A DNA stretch of 59,283 bases, taken from Bradyrhizobium sp. CCH5-F6. GTDB lineage: Bacteria > Pseudomonadota > Alphaproteobacteria > Rhizobiales > Xanthobacteraceae. The first letter of the stretch is position 1; each line of letters starts with the position of its first letter. Below, piece after piece: positions 24,743 through 32,655 of this stretch. The stretch is from positions 1-59,283 of the forward strand of contig NZ_LSIC01000011.1 of NCBI RefSeq assembly GCF_001556045.1, written 5' to 3'. The notes under the pieces were generated by a model. It was given only the letters and a program-made list of their open reading frames with translations, ran no database searches and was not told where the DNA came from. Made by a program: the position numbers and the translations under genes.

Positions 24743-25175
24743 TTTCGTTCTCCAAAGCGCACGAGCGCATGTCGCGTGACGATCACGCGATAGTCTTCAA
24801 CTTCGTCGATGTCTTTGGAAAAGGAGCCCGCGGGCGCGTTCAACAAGGCACAGCGGCTAATCGAATTCCTTTAATATACATGAGTTTCAGTCTTTTGCAA
24901 GGCAACGCCCGAAATTGTTTCGGCGGTCGTTCCTTGCGACGTCGAGAAGCCCCGATGGAGCTGTCCAAATGTGCGGACGGCCTTATCCATTGACAGCGCC
25001 GCTGACAGTAGTCACGGTTGCTTCACCGAACTTGATTGCCGCGACGCATGAACCGGCTTTCGTGGCCGGCGGAAGAATGCCGCCGTCACTCTGATCCTCA
25101 CCATCGCCACGAGACTCCTGCGCAATTGGCTGCATGCAGGACTGCCGCATTTCGCAGCCCAGCGAGGAGTTTCAA
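24743..25175. other. 433-bp gap: csp leader and S21 upstream region
   Basis: The left part is the likely leader and promoter of the cold-shock gene (minus strand), with an AT-rich patch at about 24866-24900. The right part leads into the S21 gene; its SD GAGGAG is at 25164-25169. No further gene is seen. Confidence 0.5.
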
Positions 25176-25454
25176 TTGCAGGTACTTGTTCGCGACAACA
25201 ACGTCGACCAGGCGCTTCGTGTTCTGAAGAAGAAGATGCAACGCGAGGGCGTCTTCCGCGAAATGAAGCAGCGCCGCTCCTACGAGAAACCTTCGGAACG
25301 GAAGACGCGCGAAAAATCCGAGGCCATTCGCCGGGCTCGCAAGCTCGCTCGCAAGCAGGCCATCAGGGAAGGCTTGCTGCCAGCACCTCCGAAAAAGAAG
25401 CTGCCGGAACGCAAGCCGCCCTTGCCGGACACCACCAGGGCCGAACGCGCTTAG
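25176..25454 (+). CDS. rpsU: Ribosomal protein bS21
   Basis: A small-subunit protein that helps mRNA binding at the 30S platform. The 92 residues match S21: [39 protein letters not shown], then a basic helix and a Lys/Pro-rich tail. The start is TTG 25176, seven bases after GAGGAG (25164-25169); MQVLVRDNN is the family N-terminus. The ATG at 25134 would add 14 unrelated residues. The setting among small accessory genes suggests an additional copy, which only the rest of the genome can show. Confidence 0.94.
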   Translation: MQVLVRDNNVDQALRVLKKKMQREGVFREMKQRRSYEKPSERKTREKSEAIRRARKLARKQAIREGLLPAPPKKKLPERKPPLPDTTRAERA

Positions 25455-25580
25455 CGAGAGTGCCGAGCACTTGCCGGCAAGACAATCGACGACAGGACGG
25501 ACAATCGGCGAGTGCCAGGAGCTGGTCACCTCGCGAACAAACCGCCGGTGCTGCTCTCGCAATCAGGACATGGCGACTTG

Positions 25581-25859
25581 CTATGTCCTGAAATCGATCC
25601 CCCGCAGCACGATCCCCCGTGGATTGCCTTCAAGCTCCGTCGCTCGATATTTGCTGGCCGCGCGCGCCTCGATGCGATCGCGCAGGCGGACGAACTGGGC
25701 CTCGCGCTGCTCGGGGCGGACCGGCGGGCCAGACTCGAGCGAGTCCATCGCGGTGGTCGAGATCGCGCAAGGAATTTCCTTGCCGTCGTCCTGCATCGAG
25801 AACAGCACGATCATCCGGTCATGTTCGTGGCCAATGTAGCGGCCGCTCGTGAGCGTCAT
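25581..25859 (-). CDS. Small DUF1488-like protein
   Basis: A 92-residue protein, MTLTSGRYIGHEHDRMIVLF then DGKEIPCAISTTAMDSLE. The D-G-x-x-x-x-C-x-I-S-x-x-A pattern recalls DUF1488; this family call is from memory. AGGGAGG five to six bases before the ATG (minus strand) fixes the start. Function unknown. Confidence 0.72.
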   Translation of the reverse strand: MTLTSGRYIGHEHDRMIVLFSMQDDGKEIPCAISTTAMDSLESGPPVRPEQREAQFVRLRDRIEARAASKYRATELEGNPRGIVLRGIDFRT

Positions 25860-25918
25860 GGTGTCCTCCCTTGCGCGGGCTCCTAGCACGACCGCGCTTC
25901 GAGCGTCTTGCTCTGCGC

Positions 25919-26215
25919 TCAGCCTTCCCCGGAGAGCCGGGCGAAATCATCGAGCAACGCCGCCACCAGCGCGCGGTGCCTCGTATCCTCGGCAGGTAGG
26001 CTCGCGGCATAGAGATTGAGCAGGTGCCGCGCCTTGACGGCGGCCTCCGGCCACGAAGCGGCAGGCACCGTCATCATGCGGTGTTCGAGTTCGGTCTCCC
26101 GCTCGCGCAACTCCCTGACATGGGCTTCGACGTCGGCCAGCGCACGGCGCAGATCGGTGGCTTTCTGTGCCGCCATCCCGCGATGCTTGTCGAGATCGAC
26201 CGGCCGGTCAGTCAT
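25919..26215 (-). CDS. Small helical hypothetical protein
   Basis: A 98-residue protein with a long charged coiled-coil stretch (RRALADVEAHVRELRERETE). It starts at ATG 26215, overlapping the end of the upstream gene by eight bases (ATGACTGA), so translation is coupled. Function unknown. Confidence 0.7.
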   Translation of the reverse strand: MTDRPVDLDKHRGMAAQKATDLRRALADVEAHVRELRERETELEHRMMTVPAASWPEAAVKARHLLNLYAASLPAEDTRHRALVAALLDDFARLSGEG

Positions 26216-26474
26216 GGTCGGCGCTCGCATCCGCGGCCTGCGCATTGGCGAGGTCGACCGAGCCGATTGAGAGCATCTCCATGGAATTGCGAACGCCTTC
26301 CGCTGGCACCACGATCATCGTCGCGACGCGGCGGTAGGCCGAGAAGGTGAGACCCTCTATCTTTTCTTCGTCGGTGATGACCTCGTAGGCGCCGGCGGGC
26401 AGCACTCGCTCGATGCCGCGAATCCGGAAAGGATGCTTGAACGCGACGGTCTCTCGCCGTGAGCGGATGGTCAT
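26208..26474 (-). CDS. Small hypothetical protein
   Basis: An 88-residue protein reading FKHPFRIRGIERVLPAGAYE, then EKIEGLTFSAYRRVATMIVV: a beta-rich small domain I cannot name. It is the first gene of a two-gene unit with the coiled-coil protein at 25919-26215. The start ATG 26474 is preferred to the open frame up to 26564, which is cysteine- and arginine-rich shadow-like sequence. Confidence 0.68.
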   Translation of the reverse strand: MTIRSRRETVAFKHPFRIRGIERVLPAGAYEVITDEEKIEGLTFSAYRRVATMIVVPAEGVRNSMEMLSIGSVDLANAQAADASADHD

Positions 26475-26732
26475 GCACGCCTGCCTTCTTACAAGAGGGG
26501 CCGCAACCGACCGGCAGTGACAACCATGCGCCCATCGGAGGGCAATAGCCAGTATATTCGTCATTGTTGCGCGCCGACGCTGCGGCGCGACCCACGCTCA
26601 TACGCGGCGTTTTAGCGCTCGCTATTGGCATGCCGCAGGCGTAGGATTGTGGCATCACCGCACTTCTCAACGGCATCGACCGGTGACTGAGGGTCACGTG
26701 CGCTCCCGCCGACAGAGTTGCAGGAGCGCTCG

Positions 26733-26831
26733 ATGTCGCGTTGTTGCGCCTCGGAGTGGATCGTCCCGCCGGTGATCGCTCCGCTGTATCTCCTGCTTCT
26801 GATGTTTGTCGCGGCCCTATTCAATGGCTAG
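26733..26831 (+). CDS. Micro-protein with one membrane helix (32 aa)
   Basis: A 32-codon frame: MSRCCASEWIVPPVIAPLYL, then a hydrophobic stretch to ALFNG. AGGAG at about 26722-26726 precedes the ATG by six to seven bases. One hydrophobic helix of about 20 residues implies an inner-membrane peptide. Its stop codon overlaps the start of the next gene (ATGGCTAG), which suggests coupling. Too short for homology reasoning; the SD and overlap are the case for it. Confidence 0.6.
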   Translation: MSRCCASEWIVPPVIAPLYLLLLMFVAALFNG

Positions 26832-27174
26832 GCCAAAGCGCGTGCCTTACCTGGTCACGGGAACCAACGAGTATGGCGGCGCCAATCTCGGTCGCGGAAG
26901 CGCCGCGGTCGCGCTGCGGCTTGCGCGAAAGCTGCTTCGCGACGGCTATATGGACGTCCGCGTCTGTACGCCGCGCGGGCGCATCCTGCAGTCGGACGAA
27001 CTGAATGAACTCGAACCTCAACAGGAGATGAACATCGTGGCCAAGGGACAGCAACGCGGCAATCGCGAAACAAAGAAGCCGAAGAAGGAAAAGGCCAAGG
27101 TGATCGCGGCACAGCCGAGCCGGAAGGAAGTCGTGTGGCAACCGGATTTCGGGCCGGCAAAGAAGAGTAGATAA
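26824..27174 (+). CDS. Small two-part protein with Lys-rich tail
   Basis: A 116-residue frame. Residues 1-66 form a compact domain (PYLVTGTNEYGGANLGRGSA, RKLLRDGYMDVRVCTPRGRI). Residues 71-116 (AKGQQRGNRETKKPKKEKAK onward, ending PDFGPAKKSR) look like the separate 45-residue Lys-rich protein common in Bradyrhizobium. That part begins at an internal GTG (about 27037) behind CAGGAG, so either one fused protein or two in-frame products are made. The ATG at 26824 overlaps the stop of the micro-protein. Functions unknown. Confidence 0.65.
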   Translation: MARPKRVPYLVTGTNEYGGANLGRGSAAVALRLARKLLRDGYMDVRVCTPRGRILQSDELNELEPQQEMNIVAKGQQRGNRETKKPKKEKAKVIAAQPSRKEVVWQPDFGPAKKSR

Positions 27175-27458
27175 AAGGGTCGCAGCTCCCACTTTGATGG
27201 CTTGCAAGGCTTGAAGCGAAGATGGCCGGCATTTCGCATCCGGGAGCCTTCGAGCGGCGATCACAGGTTGGCGCAACGCCGCCTGGGGCTGGCGGACGAA
27301 TCCTCGTGTGCTCCAATTCGTCCTCGAGTCGATAGTCGAATCTCGCTCGTTTCGCCGACGGCTCTCGCCGGAGGCCGGACATGTCGGCGCGACAACGATC
27401 GACAACGATGCAGTCTGCGTCTCTTCTCGTATTCAGCCATTCAGAAAAGGCCATACAC

Positions 27459-27830
27459 ATGGAGCTTCCCACGCTCTTGCAGGGTGAATCGCGAAGCCGT
27501 CTCCTTCAGGGGATCGCCATCGGCGGCGTCGCGACCGTGACGATCGGTTTCATCTGGGGCGGTTGGGTCACGAGCGAGCGCGCCAGAATCATGAGCGTGG
27601 CAGCGGAGAGCAGTGGCCGGATGTCCATTCTCGTACCGCTCTGCGTTAGCCAGTTCACAGCCGCAGACGGGGCGATCGCGCGGTTCAAGACGACCAGTGC
27701 CTATTCCAAGGAAAACCTCGTCAGCGAGGTCGTGAGGAATGTCGCCTCCACGAGCATGGACTATTCCTTGGCCAGAGCCTGTGCGGGCGCCATCGATCTC
27801 GAGCTCGCAAAGACAGACATGAAGAGCTGA
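27459..27830 (+). CDS. Single-pass membrane protein, hypothetical
   Basis: A 123-residue protein with MELPTLLQGESRSRLLQGIA at the start, one membrane helix (IAIGGVATVTIGFIWGGWVT) and a soluble C-terminal part with conserved-looking cysteines (LVPLCVSQF, ARACAGAI). I have seen the same N-terminus in Bradyrhizobium hypotheticals. Function unknown. The start ATG 27459 is chosen for the hydrophobic layout; the frame is open to 27381. Confidence 0.75.
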   Translation: MELPTLLQGESRSRLLQGIAIGGVATVTIGFIWGGWVTSERARIMSVAAESSGRMSILVPLCVSQFTAADGAIARFKTTSAYSKENLVSEVVRNVASTSMDYSLARACAGAIDLELAKTDMKS

Positions 27831-28071
27831 GAAAATATGTCAGGCCATGCGGCGAGATTCTTGATGATCGTCGATCCGCGAAGTTCATTTCGGACACAAG
27901 CCCGGATCGCGCACGACGTCTGAGCACCGGCGCTTGCCGCGGCGTGCGTTCTGCATCGAACCACATGAATGGCTTTCCGTCGGGGGGCCGCAAGGAAAAG
28001 CGGCGGACTTCGCTGACTGCGCGAACCTGCGCACGGCGTCGAGATGCTGCAAATCAAGATCAGGAGTCATC

Positions 28072-28365
28072 ATGAAGCTGAACTCAACCCAGATCGAGCA
28101 GATGCTCAACCAGTTCAATGCTCACGTCGTCGCCGACGACAGTCCGGCGATTCCGGGCTTGAACGACGTGTTCGGTGACCACACATTTTTCCTCGACGAG
28201 AGGGGGCTGAATGTCCTGGAGCTGATCGAGGTGCCTCGAATGGAGCCGCGGAGCGGCGAGGTGATCAACATCGCGGATTGGAGCGACGGGTCACTCACCA
28301 GGTTGCGCGCTCATCAGCCCGAACCAACCGGCATCGTGATTAGCTTGAGGGGGACCGAGCACTGA
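28072..28365 (+). CDS. Small hypothetical protein
   Basis: A 97-residue acidic protein (MKLNSTQIEQMLNQFNAHVV, then DHTFFLDERGLNVLELIEVP). AGGAG eight bases before the ATG fixes the start. No signal or membrane segment. Function unknown. Confidence 0.72.
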   Translation: MKLNSTQIEQMLNQFNAHVVADDSPAIPGLNDVFGDHTFFLDERGLNVLELIEVPRMEPRSGEVINIADWSDGSLTRLRAHQPEPTGIVISLRGTEH

Positions 28366-28477
28366 TGCGGGCTTCCGGCCCTCCACTTCGATCCTGGGCT
28401 GAAATCGCGGCGATTGCAGACAGGCTGCCATGATCCGCGAGGGCATATCGCAAATCGGCCGACGCACTTGGCCAGCA

Positions 28478-29431
28478 TCATCCCACCAATCTCCACCTTC
28501 CATCGCCGGCGCGCTTCAGGACGGGATCGCTTACCCGCACGTGCTCTGCGAGAAAATCGATGAATGCGCGGACGCGCGCCGGGAGTGGCGCGGTGTGGCC
28601 GACATAGACGGCGTGGATGTCTTCGCGGTCGCCGGGATTGTAGCCTTGCAGCACCGGGACGAGACGGCCGGATTCGATATCCGGGCCGATGTGGAAGAGG
28701 GCGAGGCGGGCAAGGCCGACACCGCCCAGCGCAAGGCGGCGGGCGGCTTCGCCGTCGCTGGCGCGCGCGACGGGCGGTGGCATGGCTTCCTCGGTATGGT
28801 CGCCGCGCTTGAACGGCCAGCCGCGGATGCTGCGCGGAAAGGTCCAGCCGATGCCGCGGTGCTCATTGAGATCCGCCGGAATCTTCGGCGAGCCGAAGCG
28901 GGCGAGATAATCCGGCGCGCCGACCACGACCATGCGGCTGCCGCCGAGCTTTCTCGCGACGAGGCGTGAGGCGCGCAACGGGCCGACTCGAATGGCGACG
29001 TCCGCGCGCTCCTGCATCAGGTCGATCAGCGTATCGGTGAGGACGAGATCCAGCGTGACGTCGGGATGCTGTTCCAGGAAGCGCGGGATCAACGGCATCA
29101 CGTGCAGCATGCCGAAGGGAATGTTGCAATTGACCGTGAGGCGGCCGCGCGGCGCCGCGCCTGAGGCCGCCTCGCGCTCGGCCTCCTCGATCTCGGCGAG
29201 GATGCGAACGGCGCGCTCGTAGAAGGCCTGGCCTTCCTCGGTCAGCGTCAGTTTGCGCGTCGTGCGGTTGACGAGGCGCGCGCCGAGCCGCGCCTCCAGC
29301 CGCGACATCAGCTTGCTGACGCCCGATGGCGTCAGGCGCAGCTTTCGAGCGGCCTGGGTGAAGCCGCCGAGATCGACGACGCGGACGAAGACCTCCATCT
29401 CGGCAGAGCGGTTGGTGTCGAAACGGGCCAT
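28478..29431 (-). CDS. LysR-family transcriptional regulator
   Basis: A 317-residue LTTR. The N-terminal helix-turn-helix (MEVFVRVVDLGGFTQAARKL and SGVSKLMSRLEARLG) is followed by the effector-binding domain (GRLTVNCNIPFGMLHVMPLI). It is divergent from an MFS exporter gene with about 100 bp between them, the classic arrangement in which the LysR protein controls its neighbour. The effector is unknown. Confidence 0.94.
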   Translation of the reverse strand: MARFDTNRSAEMEVFVRVVDLGGFTQAARKLRLTPSGVSKLMSRLEARLGARLVNRTTRKLTLTEEGQAFYERAVRILAEIEEAEREAASGAAPRGRLTVNCNIPFGMLHVMPLIPRFLEQHPDVTLDLVLTDTLIDLMQERADVAIRVGPLRASRLVARKLGGSRMVVVGAPDYLARFGSPKIPADLNEHRGIGWTFPRSIRGWPFKRGDHTEEAMPPPVARASDGEAARRLALGGVGLARLALFHIGPDIESGRLVPVLQGYNPGDREDIHAVYVGHTAPLPARVRAFIDFLAEHVRVSDPVLKRAGDGRWRLVG

Positions 29432-29528
29432 GTGAATTCACGTCACAAATGATTGGATTGCGGACATTCTAATAGTTCTGCGGCAGTGCCGCTATCTGCG
29501 TGGCTCGTGCCGTCCATTGGAGCTACGC

Positions 29529-30710
29529 ATGCCTCCCGCCGTCCTCGCGCTCACCGCCGGTGCCTTCGGCATCGGCACCACCGAATTCATCATCATGGGC
29601 CTCCTGCTCCAGGTCGCAGCCGACATGCACGTCTCGGTGCCGGTCGCGGGCCTGCTGATATCGGGCTACGCGCTCGGCGTGTTCGTCGGCGCGCCGGTGC
29701 TGACGCTGGCGACGCGACGGATGCCGCGGAAGACGGTGCTGCTCGCGTTGATGGCGATCTTCACGCTGGGCAACGCAGCCTGCGCGCTGGCGCCGAGCTA
29801 CGAATGGCTGATGGCCGCACGCGTGCTGACCTCGCTCGCCCACGGCACGTTCTTCGGTGTCGGCTCGGTCGTGGCCACCGGCCTCGTCGCCGAGGACAAG
29901 CGCGCGTCCGCGATCGCAACCATGTTCATCGGCCTCACGGTCGCGACGCTTCTGGGTGTGCCCTTTGGCGCCTGGTTCGGCCTGATGCTCGGCTGGCGCG
30001 CGGCGTTCTGGGCCGTGACGGTCATCGGCGTGATTGCGTTCGTGGTGGTGGCTGCGCTCGTGCCCGGACATGTCGGCAATGGCGACAAGCCGATCTCGCT
30101 TGCCGAAGAAGTGGCAGTGCTCGGCCGCCCGCAGGTGCTGCTCGGCCTCGCGATGACGGTGTTCGGCTTCGCCGGCCTGTTCGTCGTCTTCACCTATATC
30201 CAGCCGATCCTGACGCGTTTCACCGGCTTCTCGGAGACCGCCGTCTCGCCGATCCTGCTCGTGTTCGGCGTCGGGCTCGCGATCGGCAACGTCGCCGGCG
30301 GCAAGCTTGCGGACCGCGGCCTCGGACCGGCCCTGACCGGCACGTTGGCCGCGCTTGCGATCGTGCTGCTTGGCCTGGCCGCCGTGCTGTCGATCAAGAT
30401 CCTGTCCATCGCGCTGATCCTGCTGCTCGGCATCGCCGCCTTCGCAACCGTTGCCCCGCTCCAGCTTCGTGTGCTGGAGGCCGCCGGCCCAAGCGGCCGC
30501 ACGCTGGCTTCCAGCCTCAACATCGCCGCGTTCAATCTCGGCAACGCTCTCGGCGCCTGGGCCGGCGGCGCTACCATCGATCACGGGCTCGGTCTCTCCG
30601 CGCTGCCTCTGGTGGCAGCCGGAATCACGGCGATTGGTCTCGCGCTGGCGCTGTGGAGCCTCCGGCTCGATCGCGCGGCGGCCGCCGTCGCGGCGTGCCC
30701 GGCGGAGTAG
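29529..30710 (+). CDS. MFS transporter, DHA1 / AraJ-YdhP type
   Basis: A 393-residue permease with twelve likely helices. GTTEFIIMGLLLQVAADM near the N-terminus and GVPFGAWFG with SGYALGVFVGAP are typical of the DHA1 drug/sugar efflux subfamily. The ATG 29529 lies six bases after GGAG; an in-frame TTG at 29517 would include that SD. It is probably controlled by the divergent LysR gene. Substrate unknown. Confidence 0.92.
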   Translation: MPPAVLALTAGAFGIGTTEFIIMGLLLQVAADMHVSVPVAGLLISGYALGVFVGAPVLTLATRRMPRKTVLLALMAIFTLGNAACALAPSYEWLMAARVLTSLAHGTFFGVGSVVATGLVAEDKRASAIATMFIGLTVATLLGVPFGAWFGLMLGWRAAFWAVTVIGVIAFVVVAALVPGHVGNGDKPISLAEEVAVLGRPQVLLGLAMTVFGFAGLFVVFTYIQPILTRFTGFSETAVSPILLVFGVGLAIGNVAGGKLADRGLGPALTGTLAALAIVLLGLAAVLSIKILSIALILLLGIAAFATVAPLQLRVLEAAGPSGRTLASSLNIAAFNLGNALGAWAGGATIDHGLGLSALPLVAAGITAIGLALALWSLRLDRAAAAVAACPAE

Positions 30711-30840
30711 AGCGAAGGCGTAGAGACTTACTCACGATTGGGCGCATCGGTCCTCACGTCATCGCGCCATGCAGAAACGGATCTGTACAGGGCGGCATGC
30801 CGTCCGTAACCTTCGCCGCGCAATTCAAGGAGATGCTGGC

Positions 30841-32400
30841 GTGGCGAAGAAGACGGCGACCAAGAAGAAGAGTGTTTCGAAGAAGGCGGCTAAGACTTCG
30901 AAGGCGGCCCCCGGCCGCAAGAGCGCGGCCCCGAAGCCGGCCAGTAAGGCCGCCCGAGGGAAATCCGCCGCACCGCGTCGCCCGAAAGGACCGGCCTGGC
31001 AATGGTCGGCGGTCGAGACCGCGGCTGCGATCCGCTCCGGCGCCATCTCTGCAATCGAGGCGGTCGAAGCGCATCTCGATCGGATGCGCACCGTCAATCC
31101 GCGGCTGAACGCCGTCGTCGTCGACCTCTCGGAAGAGGCGTTGAAGGCCGCACATGCGGCCGACAAGCAGCGCGCCAGGGGTGGCGAGCTCGGCCTCCTG
31201 CACGGCGTGCCGATCACGATCAAGGAAAACGTCGATTATCAGGGGCGGCCGAACTTCAACGGCGTGCCCGCCAACAAGGGCCTGATTGCCCCCTCGGATG
31301 CGCCGGTCGTGCGCAACCTCAAGAAGGCCGGCGCGATCGTCATCGGGCTGACCAACACCCCGGAATTCTCTTTCCGCGGCTTCACCGACAATCCCTTGCA
31401 CGGGCTGACGCTGAACCCCTGGGATCCTGATATCACCTGCGGCGGCTCCTCGGGCGGTGCGGGCGCGGCAGTCGCGGCGGGCATCGGCACCATCGCCCAC
31501 GGCAACGACATCGGCGGCTCGCTGCGCTGGCCGGCGCATTGCAACGGCGTCGCCACCATCAAGCCGACGCAGGGGCGTATTCCCGCGTTCAACGAGAGCG
31601 CAACGGCGGAGCGGCCGATGCTGGCGCATCTGATGTCGGCGCAAGGGCCGCTCGCGCGCCACGTCGCCGACGTTCGCCTCGCGCTGGAGGCGATGAGCCA
31701 ACGCGATCCGCGCGACCCCTGGTGGGTGCCGGCACCGCTGGTCGGTCCAAGGCCGAAGGGCCCGATCAAGGTCGCTCTGGCAAAAATCCCCGAGGATATG
31801 GACGTCGATCCGTCCGTCTCCGCGGCGCTGCGCATGGCAGCCGATCATCTCGAGCGGTCAGGCTATCGCGTCAGCGAGGTCGAGGTGCCCGACATCAACG
31901 GTGTCTGGCAGAGCTGGTGCGACATCATCACCAACGAGACCGTGATGATGCAGGAGGCCGGCATGCTGAAGGTCACGTCCGAGGATTTCCACAAAGCCTG
32001 GGGCGGCATGAAGGCCAAGGCGAACGTGCTCGATCTCAAGGCCTGGATGCAGGCGACGGCCGCGCGCAGTGGCCACATCCGTGCCTGGCAATTGTTCTTC
32101 GAGGAATATCCGGTCGTGCTGGCACCGACCACGGTGAAGCCGACGCCGGGCCCGCGCGACGACACCGTCAGTCCCGAGCGCGTCCAGGAGATCTTTTGGG
32201 GCGAGATCCGCTTCATCTCCGCCATCAACGTGCTGGGCCTGCCCGGCGCTGTGGTGCCGGTCGCGTTGCACGAGGGCAAGCCGATCGGGGTGCAGCTCAT
32301 TGCCGGGCGCTATCGCGAAGACCTGGCGCTCGATGCAGCGGCCGCGATCGAGAAGCGCGCCGGCGTGCTGAGCCGCCAGCTCTGGGAGATGATGGATTAG
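30841..32400 (+). CDS. Amidase-signature hydrolase with Lys/Ala-rich histone-like N-terminal tail
   Basis: A 519-residue amidase-signature enzyme. The triad reads Lys in ITIKENVD, cis-Ser in CGGSSGGAGAAVAAG and the nucleophile in NDIGGSLRWPA. The start is GTG 30841 with AAGGAG at about 30827-30832. That gives an N-terminal extension of about 50 residues made of AKKTATKKKSVSKK-like and PKPASKAARGKS-like segments, as in histone H1-type tails, before the enzyme starts at AWQWSAVETAAAIRSGAIS. Many amidases cleave aryl or acyl amides; the substrate here is not readable. The tail could bind DNA or polyanions. The gene stands alone, 130 bp after the MFS gene. Confidence 0.9.
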   Translation: MAKKTATKKKSVSKKAAKTSKAAPGRKSAAPKPASKAARGKSAAPRRPKGPAWQWSAVETAAAIRSGAISAIEAVEAHLDRMRTVNPRLNAVVVDLSEEALKAAHAADKQRARGGELGLLHGVPITIKENVDYQGRPNFNGVPANKGLIAPSDAPVVRNLKKAGAIVIGLTNTPEFSFRGFTDNPLHGLTLNPWDPDITCGGSSGGAGAAVAAGIGTIAHGNDIGGSLRWPAHCNGVATIKPTQGRIPAFNESATAERPMLAHLMSAQGPLARHVADVRLALEAMSQRDPRDPWWVPAPLVGPRPKGPIKVALAKIPEDMDVDPSVSAALRMAADHLERSGYRVSEVEVPDINGVWQSWCDIITNETVMMQEAGMLKVTSEDFHKAWGGMKAKANVLDLKAWMQATAARSGHIRAWQLFFEEYPVVLAPTTVKPTPGPRDDTVSPERVQEIFWGEIRFISAINVLGLPGAVVPVALHEGKPIGVQLIAGRYREDLALDAAAAIEKRAGVLSRQLWEMMD

Positions 32401-32413
32401 GGTGACGATGTCG

Positions 32414-32449
32414 CCCTCTCCCCGTGTTGCTTTCAGATCGGGGAGAGGG
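32414..32449. terminator. Inverted repeat after the amidase gene
   Basis: CCCTCTCCCCG (32414-32424) pairs with CGGGGAGAGGG (32439-32449), an 11-bp stem with a 14-base loop and no T-run. It may end amidase transcription or be one of the CCCTCTCCCC-type repeats seen again near 35950. Confidence 0.5.
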
Positions 32450-32557
32450 TGGCCCGCCGCGGCGAATCTTCCAACTCGTTAATCCATTTTAACGCGAATG
32501 TTCGTCAATTCGCCAACAAGCGTTAGGGTTACTTCCTCGATCTCTATACGAATTATT

Positions 32558-32630
32558 GTCCGCTTTACCACCCGCCTCTAACAGAGGAACGGCGGACAAC
32601 GCACATGCCTCATACAGGCCAATAAGTGCG
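32558..32630 (+). promoter_or_regulatory. Structured RNA leader upstream of metY (two hairpins)
   Basis: Hairpin 1 (32558-32597) has three stacked stems: GTCCG/CGGAC, CCG/CGG and CCTCT/AGAGG with loop AAC, and an eight-plus-base bulge on its 5' side. Hairpin 2 (32600-32630) is CGCAC/GTGCG around GCCT/AGGC with loop CATAC. Both lie just before the SD (GGAGGT near 32644) of a methionine gene. It does not match the SAM-II sequence I remember. A regulatory leader is an inference. Confidence 0.5.
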
Positions 32631-32655
32631 GCCCGCCCCACGCGGAGGTGGCATA

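Noticed and set aside
32401..32655. SAM-II riboswitch upstream of metY
   Set aside because: The conserved pseudoknot segments I remember (such as GCTAAA near the 3' side) are absent; the visible structure is two ordinary hairpins.
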